DNA from: Streptomyces violaceusniger
Lineage (GTDB): Bacteria; Actinomycetota; Actinomycetes; Streptomycetales; Streptomycetaceae
Direction: 5' to 3'
DNA length: 64,000 nucleotides
NCBI GenBank assembly: GCA_005405945.1
Contig: BJHW01000001.1
Coordinates: 372,001 to 436,000 of the forward strand
In this document: piece after piece, positions 54,779-64,000 of the stretch
Layout: every line of letters starts with the position of its first letter
Position numbering within the stretch: position 1 is the first letter of the stretch
The notes under the pieces: model-generated
Told to the model about the DNA's origin: nothing
Seen by the model: the letters and a program-made list of their open reading frames with translations, nothing else
Databases searched by the model: none
Position numbers and translations under genes: made by a program

Positions 54779-57450
54779 TCAGCGCGACGACAGCAGGAGA
54801 TCGGAGAGATCCGAGCGGCGACGGACCTTGAGTTTGCGGTATACACGGGTCAGGTGCTGCTCGACCGTGCTTACCGTGACGTACAGCTTCTTGGCGATCT
54901 GCCGGTTGGACTTGCCCTCGGCGGCCAGCGAGGCGACCCGCCATTCCGCTTCGGACAGATTCGACGAGGCTGGGCCGCCGCTCTGCTGGAAGACGATCTC
55001 GTCCAGCGTCACGGACTGTAAGGGGCGCAGACCGGTCGGCAGGGGCGACGTCAGCGGCCAGAGGTCGAGTGACTCTTCCGGCACACCGCACTGGTGGGAC
55101 AGGTCCAGCGCCTCGTTCCGGCGCGCGCGGGCCTCAGCCGTGTTGCCCTCGGCAAGGTCGAGCCTGCTCAACCGGGTGAGCACACCGGCCAGTGACAGTC
55201 GGCTGCCGGTGGGCCTGAGGGCTCGCTCCGCCTCCTCCAGGTGGGCTCTGCGCCGTTCCTGGGCGTCGACCTGGGCCAAGACCGTCAGGGCGCGGCCCCG
55301 AGCGTCCGCAGGTTCGGTACCCAGCGCGGCGATCTCCGCTCGCGCCATGTCCCGAGCCTCCTCGAACTCGCCGAGCGCCAGGTATGCCTCCGCTGCACTG
55401 GCACGCCAGCCGAGCAGGTCGAACCCCCTGGTATGGGGCGGCTTGCACGCCGGAGGGCAGGAGAGGAAGGCCTCCAGCGCGGCGCTCGCCTGACCCGTGC
55501 TCAGGAGCCAGCGACCGTGGGCCATGTGGTACAGCGCGCCGAAGAACGACCCTTGCATCCCCGCGGGGAGCGGGCGGTCCAGGTAGTCGGCGGCACGGTC
55601 CACCTCGCCCAGCATGGTGTGGACGTTTATCAGGACCGACAGGGGGAGACCGATGGCGATGCCCCAACTGTGGTCGGGCAGGAGGTTGAGCGCCGACGCG
55701 GCATTCGCCAGGGCGGTGCGCAGGTCACCGAGACTCCAGCGGACGTGGGCGTGCAGACCGGCCAGAAAGGCGTGGCCGGCCGGGAGACCGCTGAGGGGCA
55801 CACGGTCCGGCAATTCGGCGCAGGCGCGGTCGGCGAGCTTCATCTCGCCTTCCCACACCAGTCTGAGGATGGCCACGAGGCCGCGTTCCAAGGACCGGGA
55901 GTAGTCGGTGGGTTCTCCGTGCTGCAGGGTGGGATCAGCGGGACTGGATGCCGGGGACTCCCGCTGATGGGGGCGGTGTCCGCCGGACTGTGCGCCGGAG
56001 GACGCGGCGAACAGGGCGGGGTCGCCGAGCAATTCCGGCCGCATGAAGCCGACCAGCACCTGGAAGTTCCGTTCCATGTCGCTGTGGTCGTGACCGGGCC
56101 CGCACAGCTCGGCTATCCGGGCCAGGAGCTCCTGCGCGGGATCGCGCCAATTGCAGTCGTACCAGAGGAACCAGGCCAGGAGCAGGCGCAGCGCGCAGCA
56201 GCGGACCTGGCCTTTGCGCGCCGCGGCCAGCAGGCGCCGTACTTCCGGCTCCGCCGCCACGGGGTTGACCCACTGCAGGGTGCCGATCAACGCGATGGCC
56301 ACTTCGTTGCGGCACCAGCCGTCGATGTCAGCCCGGTCGGCCAGGCGCAGACAGGCGACGGCTTCCTCGACGTGCCCCGTGACCAGCAGCTGGCGCGAGG
56401 CGTGCCACAGCACACGCACCTGCGAGACGCTTGGTGTGTCGTCGGCGATGACGAGGTACCGGGCGACGACGGTCGCCGGCGCGCCATCGTAAAGGAGGAT
56501 CTCGCCGGCCCGCAGGTGCAGGCGTCGCAGCCGGGTGCCGTCCATCGAGCCCAGCACGAAACCCGGGACGGCCTGGTGCCGGAACGCGCCCCCGTCGAGC
56601 AGACCTGCCCCCTCCAGCTCTTCGAGGTGCGTCCGCGTCACCTCGGGGGACTGGTTCAGCAACCTGGCCGTCCGGCCCGGGTCGGCGTTGTCGCCGAGTA
56701 CGGCCAGAGCCTCGACGCATGCGGCGAGGTGTGGATGGCGGACCAGCCCGCCGAGGTAGGCGGTCCGGAAGCCCTCGCCGACCGGGACGGGGTCCCCCGG
56801 GCGCGGGGGCCACCGGCCTGGACCAGGTCGTGGGCGAGTGCCGTGACCAGGGAAGGGTTTCCGCCGGTGATCGCATGGACGCGGTGTGCCAGCCGGATGG
56901 CGCTGCCCACGTCGGTCCGCTCCTCCAGCAGTTGCCGCACCTCGGCCTCCGGCATCGTGGCGGTCTCGATCAGACGGGCACCGAGGCCGACAAGCGTCAG
57001 CGGATCGAGGATGTCGCCGCGGAAGGCGCGGGGAAAGGCCAGCACCACGGTGATGTCATGGGATTCGACGCGCCGGATGATGTGCAGGAGACAGGACTGC
57101 GAGGCCGGGTCCGCCTGATGGGCATCATCGACGACGAGGAAAAGGGGTTGCCGGGCGGCACACGCGGCCATTTCGGCCACGACTTCCCGCAGCAGCCGTA
57201 CGGGTATGTGGCCCGAGGGCTCGGCGCACGCTGCCTGGTCCATGAGGCGTAACAGAGAGGATTGCAGACCCTCTGGGACTCCCGGTGCATGCGTGAACTG
57301 GCAAAGAGTGGCAAAGCGGATTAATCGTTCGTCGTGGAATCCGCTCGCGGTCAGACATAACGCCCCGGACTCCGAGGCCCGCTGTCTGATTTCTGCCAGG
57401 GTGTGGGTTTTGCCCGTTCGAGGGCCGCCTTGAATCACCTGGACAGCCAT
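54779..57450 (-). CDS. LuxR-family LAL regulator with TTA codon, one frameshift
   Basis: A large ATP-binding LuxR regulator of about 890 residues. The N-terminal ATPase has Walker A VIQGGPRTGKTHTLAEIRQ and Walker B PLFLVVDDAHQADPASQS. A long helical middle follows. The C-terminal LuxR HTH is LSEAEWRVASLAAEGKSNRQ, IAKKLYVTVSTVEQHLTRVY. The frame breaks at about 56806 in a run of C and G; one base restores ...DLVQAGGP...GDPVPVGEG... and joins the halves. Codon 43 is TTA (57322-57324, in DERLIRF), so translation should depend on bldA tRNA. A good AAGGAG site stands before an out-of-frame ATG at 57469, so the exact start is uncertain. It is the likely activator of this cluster. Confidence 0.85.
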
Positions 57451-57627
57451 CGCACCGTCCCATCCGCATTGCTCCTTGAACCGATCAGCTTCGATGTGCA
57501 GGGCATACGGGTCTCCCGTGCGTCGTGATCAAGTCCAGGCCGCAGTGCCTATGTGTCGGACGCCGGATGCCCGAGTTCGCATTCCTCTCCCTTTCGTCGG
57601 TTCGGAAGATCTGGTGGGGCCGCTCCC
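57451..57627. other. Intergenic region upstream of the LAL gene
   Basis: This gap separates the second O-methyltransferase gene from the regulator. Apart from the AAGGAG box near 57475 I see no distinct element. Confidence 0.4.
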
Positions 57628-58725
57628 TCACTTCGTGCCGAGGACCATGTATTCGGGCCCGTCGAGATGGCTGACGGACACCTCGCGGAAGCCCGCCCCG
57701 GTCAGCCACGCCCGGCACTGGGCACCGGTGTAGCCGAGCCCGCCGGCCGACACCAGGGAGACATTGAGGCTGGTCAGCATCCCCGTTGTGTTGCTACGCC
57801 GCTCGTCGTCGATCAGCATTTCGTAGACCAGAAGGGAACCGCCCGGCCGCAGCGCCTGGTACGCCTTGCGGATCAGCATGTGCTTGATGTCCAGGTTCCA
57901 GTCGTGCAGGACGTGACCCATCACCAGGACGTCCCCGGACGGCAACGGGTCCGTGAAGAAGTCGCCGGCCGCGAACCGGGCCCGGTCGGTGATGCCCACG
58001 CCCTCCAGATAGGTCCGGAAGCGGTCGGCGACCTGCGGAAGGTCGAATCCGGTACCGGTCAAGTGCGGGTGGGCGGCCAGCACATGGCCGAGAAACGCGC
58101 CCTCGGAGCATCCGATGTCGACCACCTCACGCACCTGTGACCAGTCGAAGGCGGACGTCAGCGCCTGGTGGGCGCCCAGGCTGAATCCGGTCATCGAGCG
58201 GACGAAACTGGTCACCCGATCGGGGACGGCGAAGGCATCGCCGAAGGTGTCGGCCTCGGAGTCCGCCTCCGCGAGCACGGCACCCGAGGCCGTCTCGGCT
58301 CCGCCGTGCGCCGCCGCCCGAAGGGCCTCGGAGAAGTCGAGCCGGTCACCGCTGCGCAGTACCGCCGACATCTGGGACCAGGCCGGAAAGGCGGAGTTGA
58401 GGTACTCCAGATAGCCGGAGATGTCCTGGGCGGGCTTGCCCGGGTCCAGGTAGGTGTCCGCCACCTCCGCGTTGCGGTACGCCCCGTCGTCCGCGCGCTC
58501 CAGCAGCCCGATGGAGACAAGGACGTCCAGGAAGTCCGGCACGCCCCGCCCCTTCAGGCCCAGCCGCGCGCATAACTCCTCACAGGTGAGCGGTCCCTTC
58601 ACCAACTCCGCGAAGACGCCCAGTTCCACCGCGCTCAGCAGCGCCTTCGAGGTCCAGAACGCGGTGGCGACGGAGATGATCTCGTGCGGGGACCGCCGAC
58701 CGTGCGTGTCCGTATCCGTGCTCAT
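57628..58725 (-). CDS. O-methyltransferase (DnrK-like, PF00891)
   Basis: A 365-residue SAM-dependent O-methyltransferase. The dimerisation/winged-helix domain at residues about 15-90 (IISVATAFWTSKALLSAVEL) matches the paralogue at 49849 closely. The SAM site is EVVDIGCSEGAFLGHVLAAH. The general-base motif is intact (VMGHVLHDWNLDIKHMLIRK), so it should be catalytically competent. The C-terminus ends in SVSHLDGPEYMVLGTK, nearly as in the paralogue. The two genes arose by duplication, and only this copy keeps the His. The substrate is probably a hydroxyl on an aromatic or polyketide-like intermediate. Confidence 0.92.
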   Translation of the reverse strand: MSTDTDTHGRRSPHEIISVATAFWTSKALLSAVELGVFAELVKGPLTCEELCARLGLKGRGVPDFLDVLVSIGLLERADDGAYRNAEVADTYLDPGKPAQDISGYLEYLNSAFPAWSQMSAVLRSGDRLDFSEALRAAAHGGAETASGAVLAEADSEADTFGDAFAVPDRVTSFVRSMTGFSLGAHQALTSAFDWSQVREVVDIGCSEGAFLGHVLAAHPHLTGTGFDLPQVADRFRTYLEGVGITDRARFAAGDFFTDPLPSGDVLVMGHVLHDWNLDIKHMLIRKAYQALRPGGSLLVYEMLIDDERRSNTTGMLTSLNVSLVSAGGLGYTGAQCRAWLTGAGFREVSVSHLDGPEYMVLGTK

Positions 58726-58890
58726 GTGGTGACCGCCTTTCGTGAGGATGGGATGAGGACGGTGAGTGAATGAGGTGCGTCGTTCGCCCGGTCCGGTGGC
58801 GAACCGCCACGACCAGTACACGGTGCCCGGGTTCGAGCAGGGCCCCTTTTCCCGGCCGCGTCGATGCCGTCCGCGTCGGGGGCGCGCTGC

Positions 58891-60009
58891 TCACGGGAGC
58901 TCCCCCGAAGAGGCGTGCGCCGGTGCCCGCGCCTCCACCTGTTGGGGCCGACCGGTCGCGGCGGACGCGTAGACCGCGCTCACCACGGCCACCGCCCGCC
59001 GCCCGGCCGCTCCGTCGACCAGCGGTGGCCGGCCCTCGCGTACCGCGTCGCAGAAATCCACGAGTTGGTCGCGGTGCGGCTGGTACAGCAGGCCGCAGGC
59101 GTCGCGGGCGGTGTCACGGCCCAGCGCCGCCCTGTGCCCGGCGGACTGGTCGGTGGCACCGAACGCCCCGTACACGGGTGCTTGCTCGCCCTCCGCCGCA
59201 AGGTGCAGGTAGGCGAGTTCGTCGTCGTCGATGACGACCGAACCCCGATCGCCGTGCACCGCCACGCGGGCGGTACGGCCCGGGTAGGCGCCGGTGGTGG
59301 CGAGCAGTGTGCCCAGAGCGCCGCTCGCGAAGCGAAGGGATGCGGTGGCCACGTCCTCCACCTCGATACCGGGGTGGGCGAGGCACGCGGTGTGCGCGTG
59401 GACCTCCACCACCGGGCCGGCCAGCCACTGCACCAGGTCCACCGCGTGGATCGCCTGGTTCATCAGGGCGCCGCCGCCGTCCAGGTCGCGGGTGCCTCGC
59501 CAGGTCCCGGAAGCGTAGTAGGCGGGGGCCCGCCACCAGGCGAGCTCGGCCGACACGGAGGTGATGCGCCCGAGCCGGCCCGCCCGCACCGCCTCATGGG
59601 CGAGTCGGGCGGCCGGGTCGAAGCGGTGCTGTGACACCACGCCGAGCATCCGATCCTCCGCACGGGCCGTGGCGATCAGCCGGTCGGCGGCCTCGGGCGT
59701 GACATCGACGGGCTTCTCCACCAGCACGTGCTTGCCCGCGCGCAGTGCGGCCTGGGCCAGTTCGGCATGGGTGCCGCTCGGGGTGCACACGAGGACGGCG
59801 TCCACGTCCGGCCGGGCCAGCAGACCCGGCACGTCCAGCGCCGCGCACCCCACCTCCGCCGCCGCGTCCCGGGCCCGGGACGCGTCCCGGCCGGCGATCG
59901 CGGCGAGCCGGGCCCGGCCCGCCAGCAAGGCGTCGTCGCGGATGAGGAGCCGTGCGAGAAAGCGGCCGATCGACCCGCATCCCACGATGCCGAAGGTCAG
60001 CACGGTCAC
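58891..60009 (-). CDS. Gfo/Idh/MocA-family oxidoreductase 1
   Basis: A 372-residue NAD(P)-dependent oxidoreductase of the glucose-fructose/inositol dehydrogenase family. The Rossmann motif is LTFGIVGCGSIGRFLARLLI and the conserved catalytic-lysine motif is HVLVEKPVDVTPEAAD. The C-terminal domain has GGGALMNQAIHAVDLVQWLA with the active-site His/Asp region. All landmarks and the length are normal. The start at 60009 overlaps the stop of the radical SAM gene (ATGA). In biosynthetic clusters these enzymes oxidise or reduce sugars, cyclitols or amino-sugar precursors. Confidence 0.92.
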   Translation of the reverse strand: MTVLTFGIVGCGSIGRFLARLLIRDDALLAGRARLAAIAGRDASRARDAAAEVGCAALDVPGLLARPDVDAVLVCTPSGTHAELAQAALRAGKHVLVEKPVDVTPEAADRLIATARAEDRMLGVVSQHRFDPAARLAHEAVRAGRLGRITSVSAELAWWRAPAYYASGTWRGTRDLDGGGALMNQAIHAVDLVQWLAGPVVEVHAHTACLAHPGIEVEDVATASLRFASGALGTLLATTGAYPGRTARVAVHGDRGSVVIDDDELAYLHLAAEGEQAPVYGAFGATDQSAGHRAALGRDTARDACGLLYQPHRDQLVDFCDAVREGRPPLVDGAAGRRAVAVVSAVYASAATGRPQQVEARAPAHASSGELP

Positions 60010-61316
60010 CTCACCCGGCCACGGCCAAGGCGTTGGCCAAAAAGTTGGGCAGGGCGGTGAGGCGGCGCTCCTGGTCGTCGAGGTCCGCCGGATACCGCTC
60101 GCGGTAGCGGCGGGTCACCTCGCGGACCTCCTCCCAACTGGCGGGCGGGGTACCGCCGTTGAGACCTGCGGCCAGCTGGTCGTAGAGCGGGGTGCCGGGG
60201 CGCAGGAACAGCTGGTTGATGCCGAACCAGGCAGGGATGTCGGCCGCCCAGTCGACCAGCCAGTCCGACATGCAGGCGTCGTCGTCGGGCAGGCCGAGGA
60301 GGACGAACGCGAAGGGAGCGATACCCGCGTCCTTCAGTTTGAGCACAGCGTCGCGGATCTGCCGCTCGGTGACCCGCTTGTGCACCCCGGTACCGGCCAC
60401 CGAGGGGGACTCGGCTCCCAGCCACATGCCTTGGCAGCCCGCCTCGGCCCACTGCCGGACATCGGACTTGAGGACGATCTCCGCCCGGGTCTGGCCCATC
60501 CAGCCGATGCCCCGGCCCTTGAGCCGGTCGCAGATCTCGCCGTAGAAGCCCTTGGTGATGCCGAAGACGTAGTCGAGGAAGAACAGGAACTCCAGTCCGC
60601 CGCGCTGTTGCGCGTCCACCTCGGCCAGCACACGGTCGACCGACTGCGGCCGCATACGGGCACCGAAGGGCAGATGGCAGAAGGTGCACCCGTAAGTGCA
60701 GCCGCGGGCGGCCAGAACCATGCCGCAGGGGCCCGGCTGCGGAATGCCGTCGACGATGACCTCGGCCGTGTACCGCTCCAGGGGACCAGGTCATAGGCGG
60801 GCATCGCCCATTCGTCCGGGTCGAGGTTGGGGTAGGGCGGGGGCTGTTGCCCACGACGGTGAGGGCCGTACCGGCGGTCGGCAGGTCCGCGTACAGCACC
60901 GGGGCGGTGATCCCGGCCTCCAGCCCGCGGACGCCGTGCACGGTGGCGGAGTCGGCTTCGCCGACGGCCACGTGATCCACTGCCAGCTCGATCAGGGTCG
61001 CCCCGGGCAGTTGGGTCCCGTGCGGGCCGACCGCCATGGTGCGGGCGGTGGGGAAGTGCTGCCGGGCCCGGTCGACGGCGGCGCGGACCGGGTCGAGGTC
61101 CAGCGGGTAGCACTGGGCGCGGTCGGCGATGGCGGTGGAGACCACCAGCAGGTCGGGCGCCTCGCCGTCCGGGGGCGCGTCCTGCAGACGCTGATCCCAG
61201 ACGGTGACCGTGTGCCCGTCGGCACGCAGTCGACCGGCCGCGGTCAGGACGTCCAGCGGGACCTGGATGAAGTACCGGTCGAATCGATTGGTGGGAATGA
61301 CCAGGCAAATACGCAT
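60006..61316 (-). CDS. B12-binding radical SAM enzyme, two frameshifts
   Basis: A protein of about 437 residues when repaired. The N-terminal B12-binding-like domain starts MRICLVIPTNRFDRYFIQVP. The radical SAM domain has the [4Fe-4S] motif CTYGCTFC (in VLAARGCTYGCTFCHLPFGA), then FLFFLDYVFGITKGFYGEIC and GMWLGAESPSVAGTGVHKRV. Frames break at about 60843 and 60785. One more C at each place restores ...GNSPPPYPNLDPDEWAM... and ...DLVPLERYTAEV.... Such enzymes perform methylations at unactivated carbon, ring contraction or other radical rearrangements. It is coupled to the Gfo/Idh gene that follows and is 13 bp from the one before. Confidence 0.85.
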   Translation of the reverse strand: MRICLVIPTNRFDRYFIQVPLDVLTAAGRLRADGHTVTVWDQRLQDAPPDGEAPDLLVVSTAIADRAQCYPLDLDPVRAAVDRARQHFPTARTMAVGPHGTQLPGATLIELAVDHVAVGEADSATVHGVRGLEAGITAPVLYADLPTAGTALTVVGNSPRPTPTSTRTNGRCPPMTWSPGAVHGRGHRRRHSAAGPLRHGSGRPRLHLRVHLLPSALRCPYAAAVGRPCAGRGGRATARRTGVPVLPRLRLRHHQGLLRRDLRPAQGPGHRLDGPDPGGDRPQVRCPAVGRGGLPRHVAGSRVPLGGRYRGAQAGHRAADPRRCAQTEGRGYRSLRVRPPRPARRRRLHVGLAGRLGGRHPCLVRHQPAVPAPRHPALRPAGRRSQRRYPARQLGGGPRGDPPLPRAVSGGPRRPGAPPHRPAQLFGQRLGRGRVR

Positions 61317-61329
61317 GGGAGTGTGGACC

Positions 61330-62469
61330 TCACAGGAGGACGGAGGGCGTGTCGGCCGGAAGCCGGCGGGGGGCCGGCGGTACGCAGGAAGAACGAGCCG
61401 CCTCGGCCAGTAGAGCTATCCGCGACACACCGCGCAGGTCGAGGTCGGGCGGGTCGGACGAGGACAGCAGGGCGGCGATCGACCAGCGCAGGGCGTTGTC
61501 CAGCGGGAGTCATGGACGAACCACTCGTGCCGCAGATCGGGTCCGGTCGCGGTCAGCCGGTGGGTGTTGCGCGGCAACCGGGTACCTCGTGGCAGGGTCA
61601 CCGGGTCCAGGGCCAGGCCGAACCGGACCGGTCCGGCCTCGACTTCGACGTAGCGCTGTCGGCTCTCGCCGGCCGCGTCGGGCAGGTCGAACCAGCCGGG
61701 CACCGGCACCTGGCCACGGGCTTCGGAACCCACCACCGTGGAGTACAGCTCGATCTCGACCCCGCGGACCGCCGTCACTTCGTGTGCGGCGGCGCTGACC
61801 AGCTCGGGGTCGGCGGCCACGCGCAGTCGGCCCGGCTCGGGGCGGCGCTCAGATAGGCGCGGTAATACTCCGGCGGCAGGACCCCGCGAAGCAGGGCCAG
61901 CATGTGCAGCCACTCGTAGCCGAAAACGCCGTAGTCCCGGTCGACGAACCGGCCCGCGGCGATGTCCGCCCGCCGGTCCTTGCCGAACCCGACGCGCACC
62001 GCCAGCAGCGGGTGCCCGGGGGCCAGCTCTCGTAGCAGCGACCGCAGCAGAACCGTCGACGTGGCGTGCCCGTACTGGTCCATGACCACCAGACGGGCCC
62101 CGGGATGGGCCGCGCGTAGCGCGGTGAGCCGGGGGATCTCCCAGGGGCGGCACAGCGGTTTCTCCACCAGCAGCCGGGCCGCGGGGTCTGCTTCCAAGAC
62201 CGCCGCCACGGTGTCCACATGAGTGGCGGTCGGCGAGCACACCGACCAGACGTCCACGTGGCGGTGTCGCGCGGCGGCGTCGATCCGGTCGAAGGCCCGC
62301 ACCCCTGGGGCGGGGTGACGGTGGCCGGGTCGACCACGCTCAGGGCGAAGCCGAGGTCGCCGAGCAGACGCAGGTGCAGGCGGCCGGCGGCGCCGTGACC
62401 GACGACGCAGACATGCGCTCCCGAAGCGTGCGGGGCGCCTGGACGGCCGGGGGCCTCGGGCGCCGTCAT
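61330..62469 (-). CDS. Gfo/Idh/MocA-family oxidoreductase 2, three frameshifts
   Basis: A second, divergent family member of about 380 residues. ATG 62469 overlaps the stop of the SAHH-like gene. It has VCVVGHGAAGRLHLRLLGDL (Rossmann), CSPTATHVDTVAAVLEADPA and LLVEKPLCRPWEIPRL with the catalytic Lys. RDYGVFGYEWLHMLALLRGV takes the place of the usual GGG...HxxD region. Frames break near 62305, 61848 and 61512, all repaired by one G or C within a G/C run. Loss of the standard C-terminal motif and the Asp/His changes suggest a specialised or non-redox role. It may act with the SAHH-like protein or the radical SAM enzyme. Confidence 0.78.
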
Positions 62470-64000
62470 CGGGTCTCCGGGGCCGTGCCGTCCTGCGCCG
62501 GGGCGGCCGGGCGGCGGCTGCCCGAGGCCAGGTACTGCTCGTAGTATGCGGCGAACAGCCCAGCCTCGTCGATCGCGTGGTCGACGGGCTCCAGATGGAG
62601 TCCGGGACCGAGCCTGCCCGCCTCGCGGCACAGTAGCCTCGCGGCGATCAGGGTGCCCGCCCGGTAGGCGTCGTAGCCCCGGTTGGCGATGCCCTCGTAT
62701 TCGAACAGGTTGAGCGAACGACCGTCGCCGAGGAGGGTGGCCGTGGTGCCGGTGGGCAGGGTGTAGCGCACTCCCACGTGCGGGATCTCCGTGGAGCGCA
62801 GTCCCTCGAACCCCTCGCTGAGCAGACTGAAGTCCTTGGTGGCGAATCCCGCCAAGTAGACCCCGTCCGGCAGGAGCGGCAACTCCTCCTCGGTGAGGGC
62901 GAGTTCACCGGTGTTCCCGATGACAAGGAAGGGTGAGTGGGCACGCAGCGCCTCCGCCGCGCTGGTGTAGGTCTCGTAGCCGTGCTCGGCGGCCGCGATC
63001 AGCGCGAGCATGTCGGTGTCCACCACCGCGACCCGGACGCCCTGGGAGCGCAGGTAGTGAGCCACGCGCGCGCCGAGCGTGCCGAAGCCGATCAGCAGCA
63101 CATGTCGGCCGAGGAACTTCTCGCCGGGCAGGATCGCCCGCAGTCTGCGGACGCAGGAGTCGGCGATCTCGTGATAGCCGAGCATGGTCTTCAGCCGGGA
63201 GCGTGCCATGTTCAGAACGGGTACGGTCAGCTCGCCCGGTGCGTTGACGATGCGCTTCAGACCGCTGACCGTCAACTCCAGTGCGCCGTCGATGCGCTCG
63301 TCCAGCACGCCGTCGGCGCCATAGCCCTGGGCGAGCAGTCCGCCGTCGTCGATGACCAGAACCTTGCGCCCCGAGGCGTGTGCCTCCCGGATGAACTGGT
63401 CCACCTGTTCGTTGACGGCGAGGGCGTAGGCGCGCTCGGCCGTGTCCGCCGAGCCGTTGATGACCGAGTTGTCGAGGATGTCGCTGCGGTATCCGCGATG
63501 CAGGAACCAGGCGTGCACCCGGTCCCGGTGCAGGGTCCGGTCACCCTTGGAGAGTGCGAAGATCCACTTCGGGTCGATTCCGACGCGCTCGATGCCGAGC
63601 AGGAAACCGACGCTGTTTTCCACGTAGTGGTCGCGGAAGATCAACGCCCAGTCCCGCAAGGCCGGTTCCGGGGTCGCGTACCGGTCGACCAGCGGCATGC
63701 CCCGGACGATTGTGTCGATCTCCGCGCTGGTGTAGCACTGCCCGCGCAGGCGCACGGCCCGCACCAGCCGGTCAAAAACGACCTCGGCCTTCTCGGAGAG
63801 CGCTCCGGCGGCGGCGAACAACACCTGGGTACGGGCGGTCGGCGGGTCGACGGCCTCGAGAGTGCCAGGGGCGGCGTCCGCGACCGCCCGGCTGCGAATC
63901 CGCACGGGAGTGCTGTCCAGAACGATCCGGTATTCACCATTGCCTGGTTTACCGGTCTCGTGGAGTTCATCGACTGGTATTCCCTCTCCGCGCAGCACCG
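62466..64000 (-). CDS. SAHH-like NAD-binding protein (partial at window edge)
   Basis: At least 510 residues; the first visible codon is a possible GTG at 63998 and the gene may start beyond the window. The middle and C-terminal half resemble S-adenosylhomocysteine hydrolase: an NAD-binding motif HVLLIGFGTLGARVAHYLRS, then VRVAVVDTDMLALIAAAEHG and FLVIGNTGELALTEEELPLL. The stretch aligned to the SAHH catalytic Lys-Asp-Asn block (NDSVTKSKFDN) reads NMARSRLKTML, so these residues are not conserved. It is therefore probably not a true SAHH. It may oxidise another alcohol, for example on a nucleoside or cyclitol, in the same cluster. The stop overlaps the next start (ATGA). Confidence 0.75.
   Translation of the reverse strand, partial: VLRGEGIPVDELHETGKPGNGEYRIVLDSTPVRIRSRAVADAAPGTLEAVDPPTARTQVLFAAAGALSEKAEVVFDRLVRAVRLRGQCYTSAEIDTIVRGMPLVDRYATPEPALRDWALIFRDHYVENSVGFLLGIERVGIDPKWIFALSKGDRTLHRDRVHAWFLHRGYRSDILDNSVINGSADTAERAYALAVNEQVDQFIREAHASGRKVLVIDDGGLLAQGYGADGVLDERIDGALELTVSGLKRIVNAPGELTVPVLNMARSRLKTMLGYHEIADSCVRRLRAILPGEKFLGRHVLLIGFGTLGARVAHYLRSQGVRVAVVDTDMLALIAAAEHGYETYTSAAEALRAHSPFLVIGNTGELALTEEELPLLPDGVYLAGFATKDFSLLSEGFEGLRSTEIPHVGVRYTLPTGTTATLLGDGRSLNLFEYEGIANRGYDAYRAGTLIAARLLCREAGRLGPGLHLEPVDHAIDEAGLFAAYYEQYLASGSRRPAAPAQDGTAPETR

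Noticed and set aside
62466..64000. Annotation as S-adenosylhomocysteine hydrolase (ahcY)
   Set aside because: NAD-domain similarity is clear but the catalytic Lys/Asp/Asn block is not conserved, and organisms keep a canonical ahcY elsewhere.

Overview
The window looks like an accessory stretch of a Streptomyces-type actinomycete chromosome. It has high G+C, SARP and LAL regulators with rare TTA codons, XRE/MmyB, TetR, GntR and LacI regulators next to catabolic genes, small secreted proteins with Sec signals, a CYP157-type P450 and many transposase scars. I saw no rRNA, tRNA or CRISPR array.

Layout. (1) 1-8450 is a graveyard of truncated, chimeric or frameshifted genes (SDR tail, Gfo/Idh joined to a FAD oxidoreductase, transposase scraps, a resolvase-tail/methyltransferase/aldolase chimera), with an intact XRE regulator and a near-intact SDR. 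(2) 8501-17861 is a tightly coupled catabolic operon: IclR regulator, CMD-like protein, extradiol dioxygenase, TIM-barrel protein, MFS transporter, type II dehydroquinase, shikimate/quinate dehydrogenase, acylating acetaldehyde dehydrogenase, 4-hydroxy-2-oxovalerate aldolase and two hydratase/decarboxylase paralogues. It reads as a qsu-like quinate/shikimate funnel joined to a meta-cleavage lower pathway. (3) 17862-27546 holds IS scars, a HAD hydrolase, an LLM flavin oxidoreductase, a broken MFS gene divergent from a DeoR regulator, a TetR regulator with a membrane protein and agmatine deiminase, a damaged two-component system and a DUF418 remnant. (4) 27547-38744 is a sugar module: GntR regulator, sugar-acid dehydratase (IlvD/Edd) and a FAH-family 2-keto-3-deoxy-sugar-acid dehydratase (a Weimberg-like pair), then a GH3 glycosidase, an ABC importer and a LacI regulator with paired operators.

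(5) 38815-48355 is mixed: LOG-family protein, decayed SARP, Tat-exported esterase, TetR with a quinone-oxidoreductase-like MDR, mobile-element scars, two small secreted proteins and an orphan P450 lacking the ExxR arginine. (6) 48671-64000 is about 15 kb, all on the minus strand, and runs off the right edge. It looks like a natural-product cluster I cannot assign: a SAHH-like NAD protein, two Gfo/Idh oxidoreductases, a B12-binding radical SAM enzyme, two paralogous O-methyltransferases (one without its catalytic His), a KAS III-like enzyme, a class I methyltransferase, an SCP2/beta-lactamase-fold fusion, a P450 and a LAL regulator with a TTA codon.

Many otherwise well conserved genes are broken by a single missing (once extra) base, nearly always in a run of G or C. 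Adding one base restores the family sequence each time, so many of these frameshifts may be sequencing errors. They are marked but treated as single genes. Larger truncations, chimeras and repeat-unit changes are harder to explain that way.
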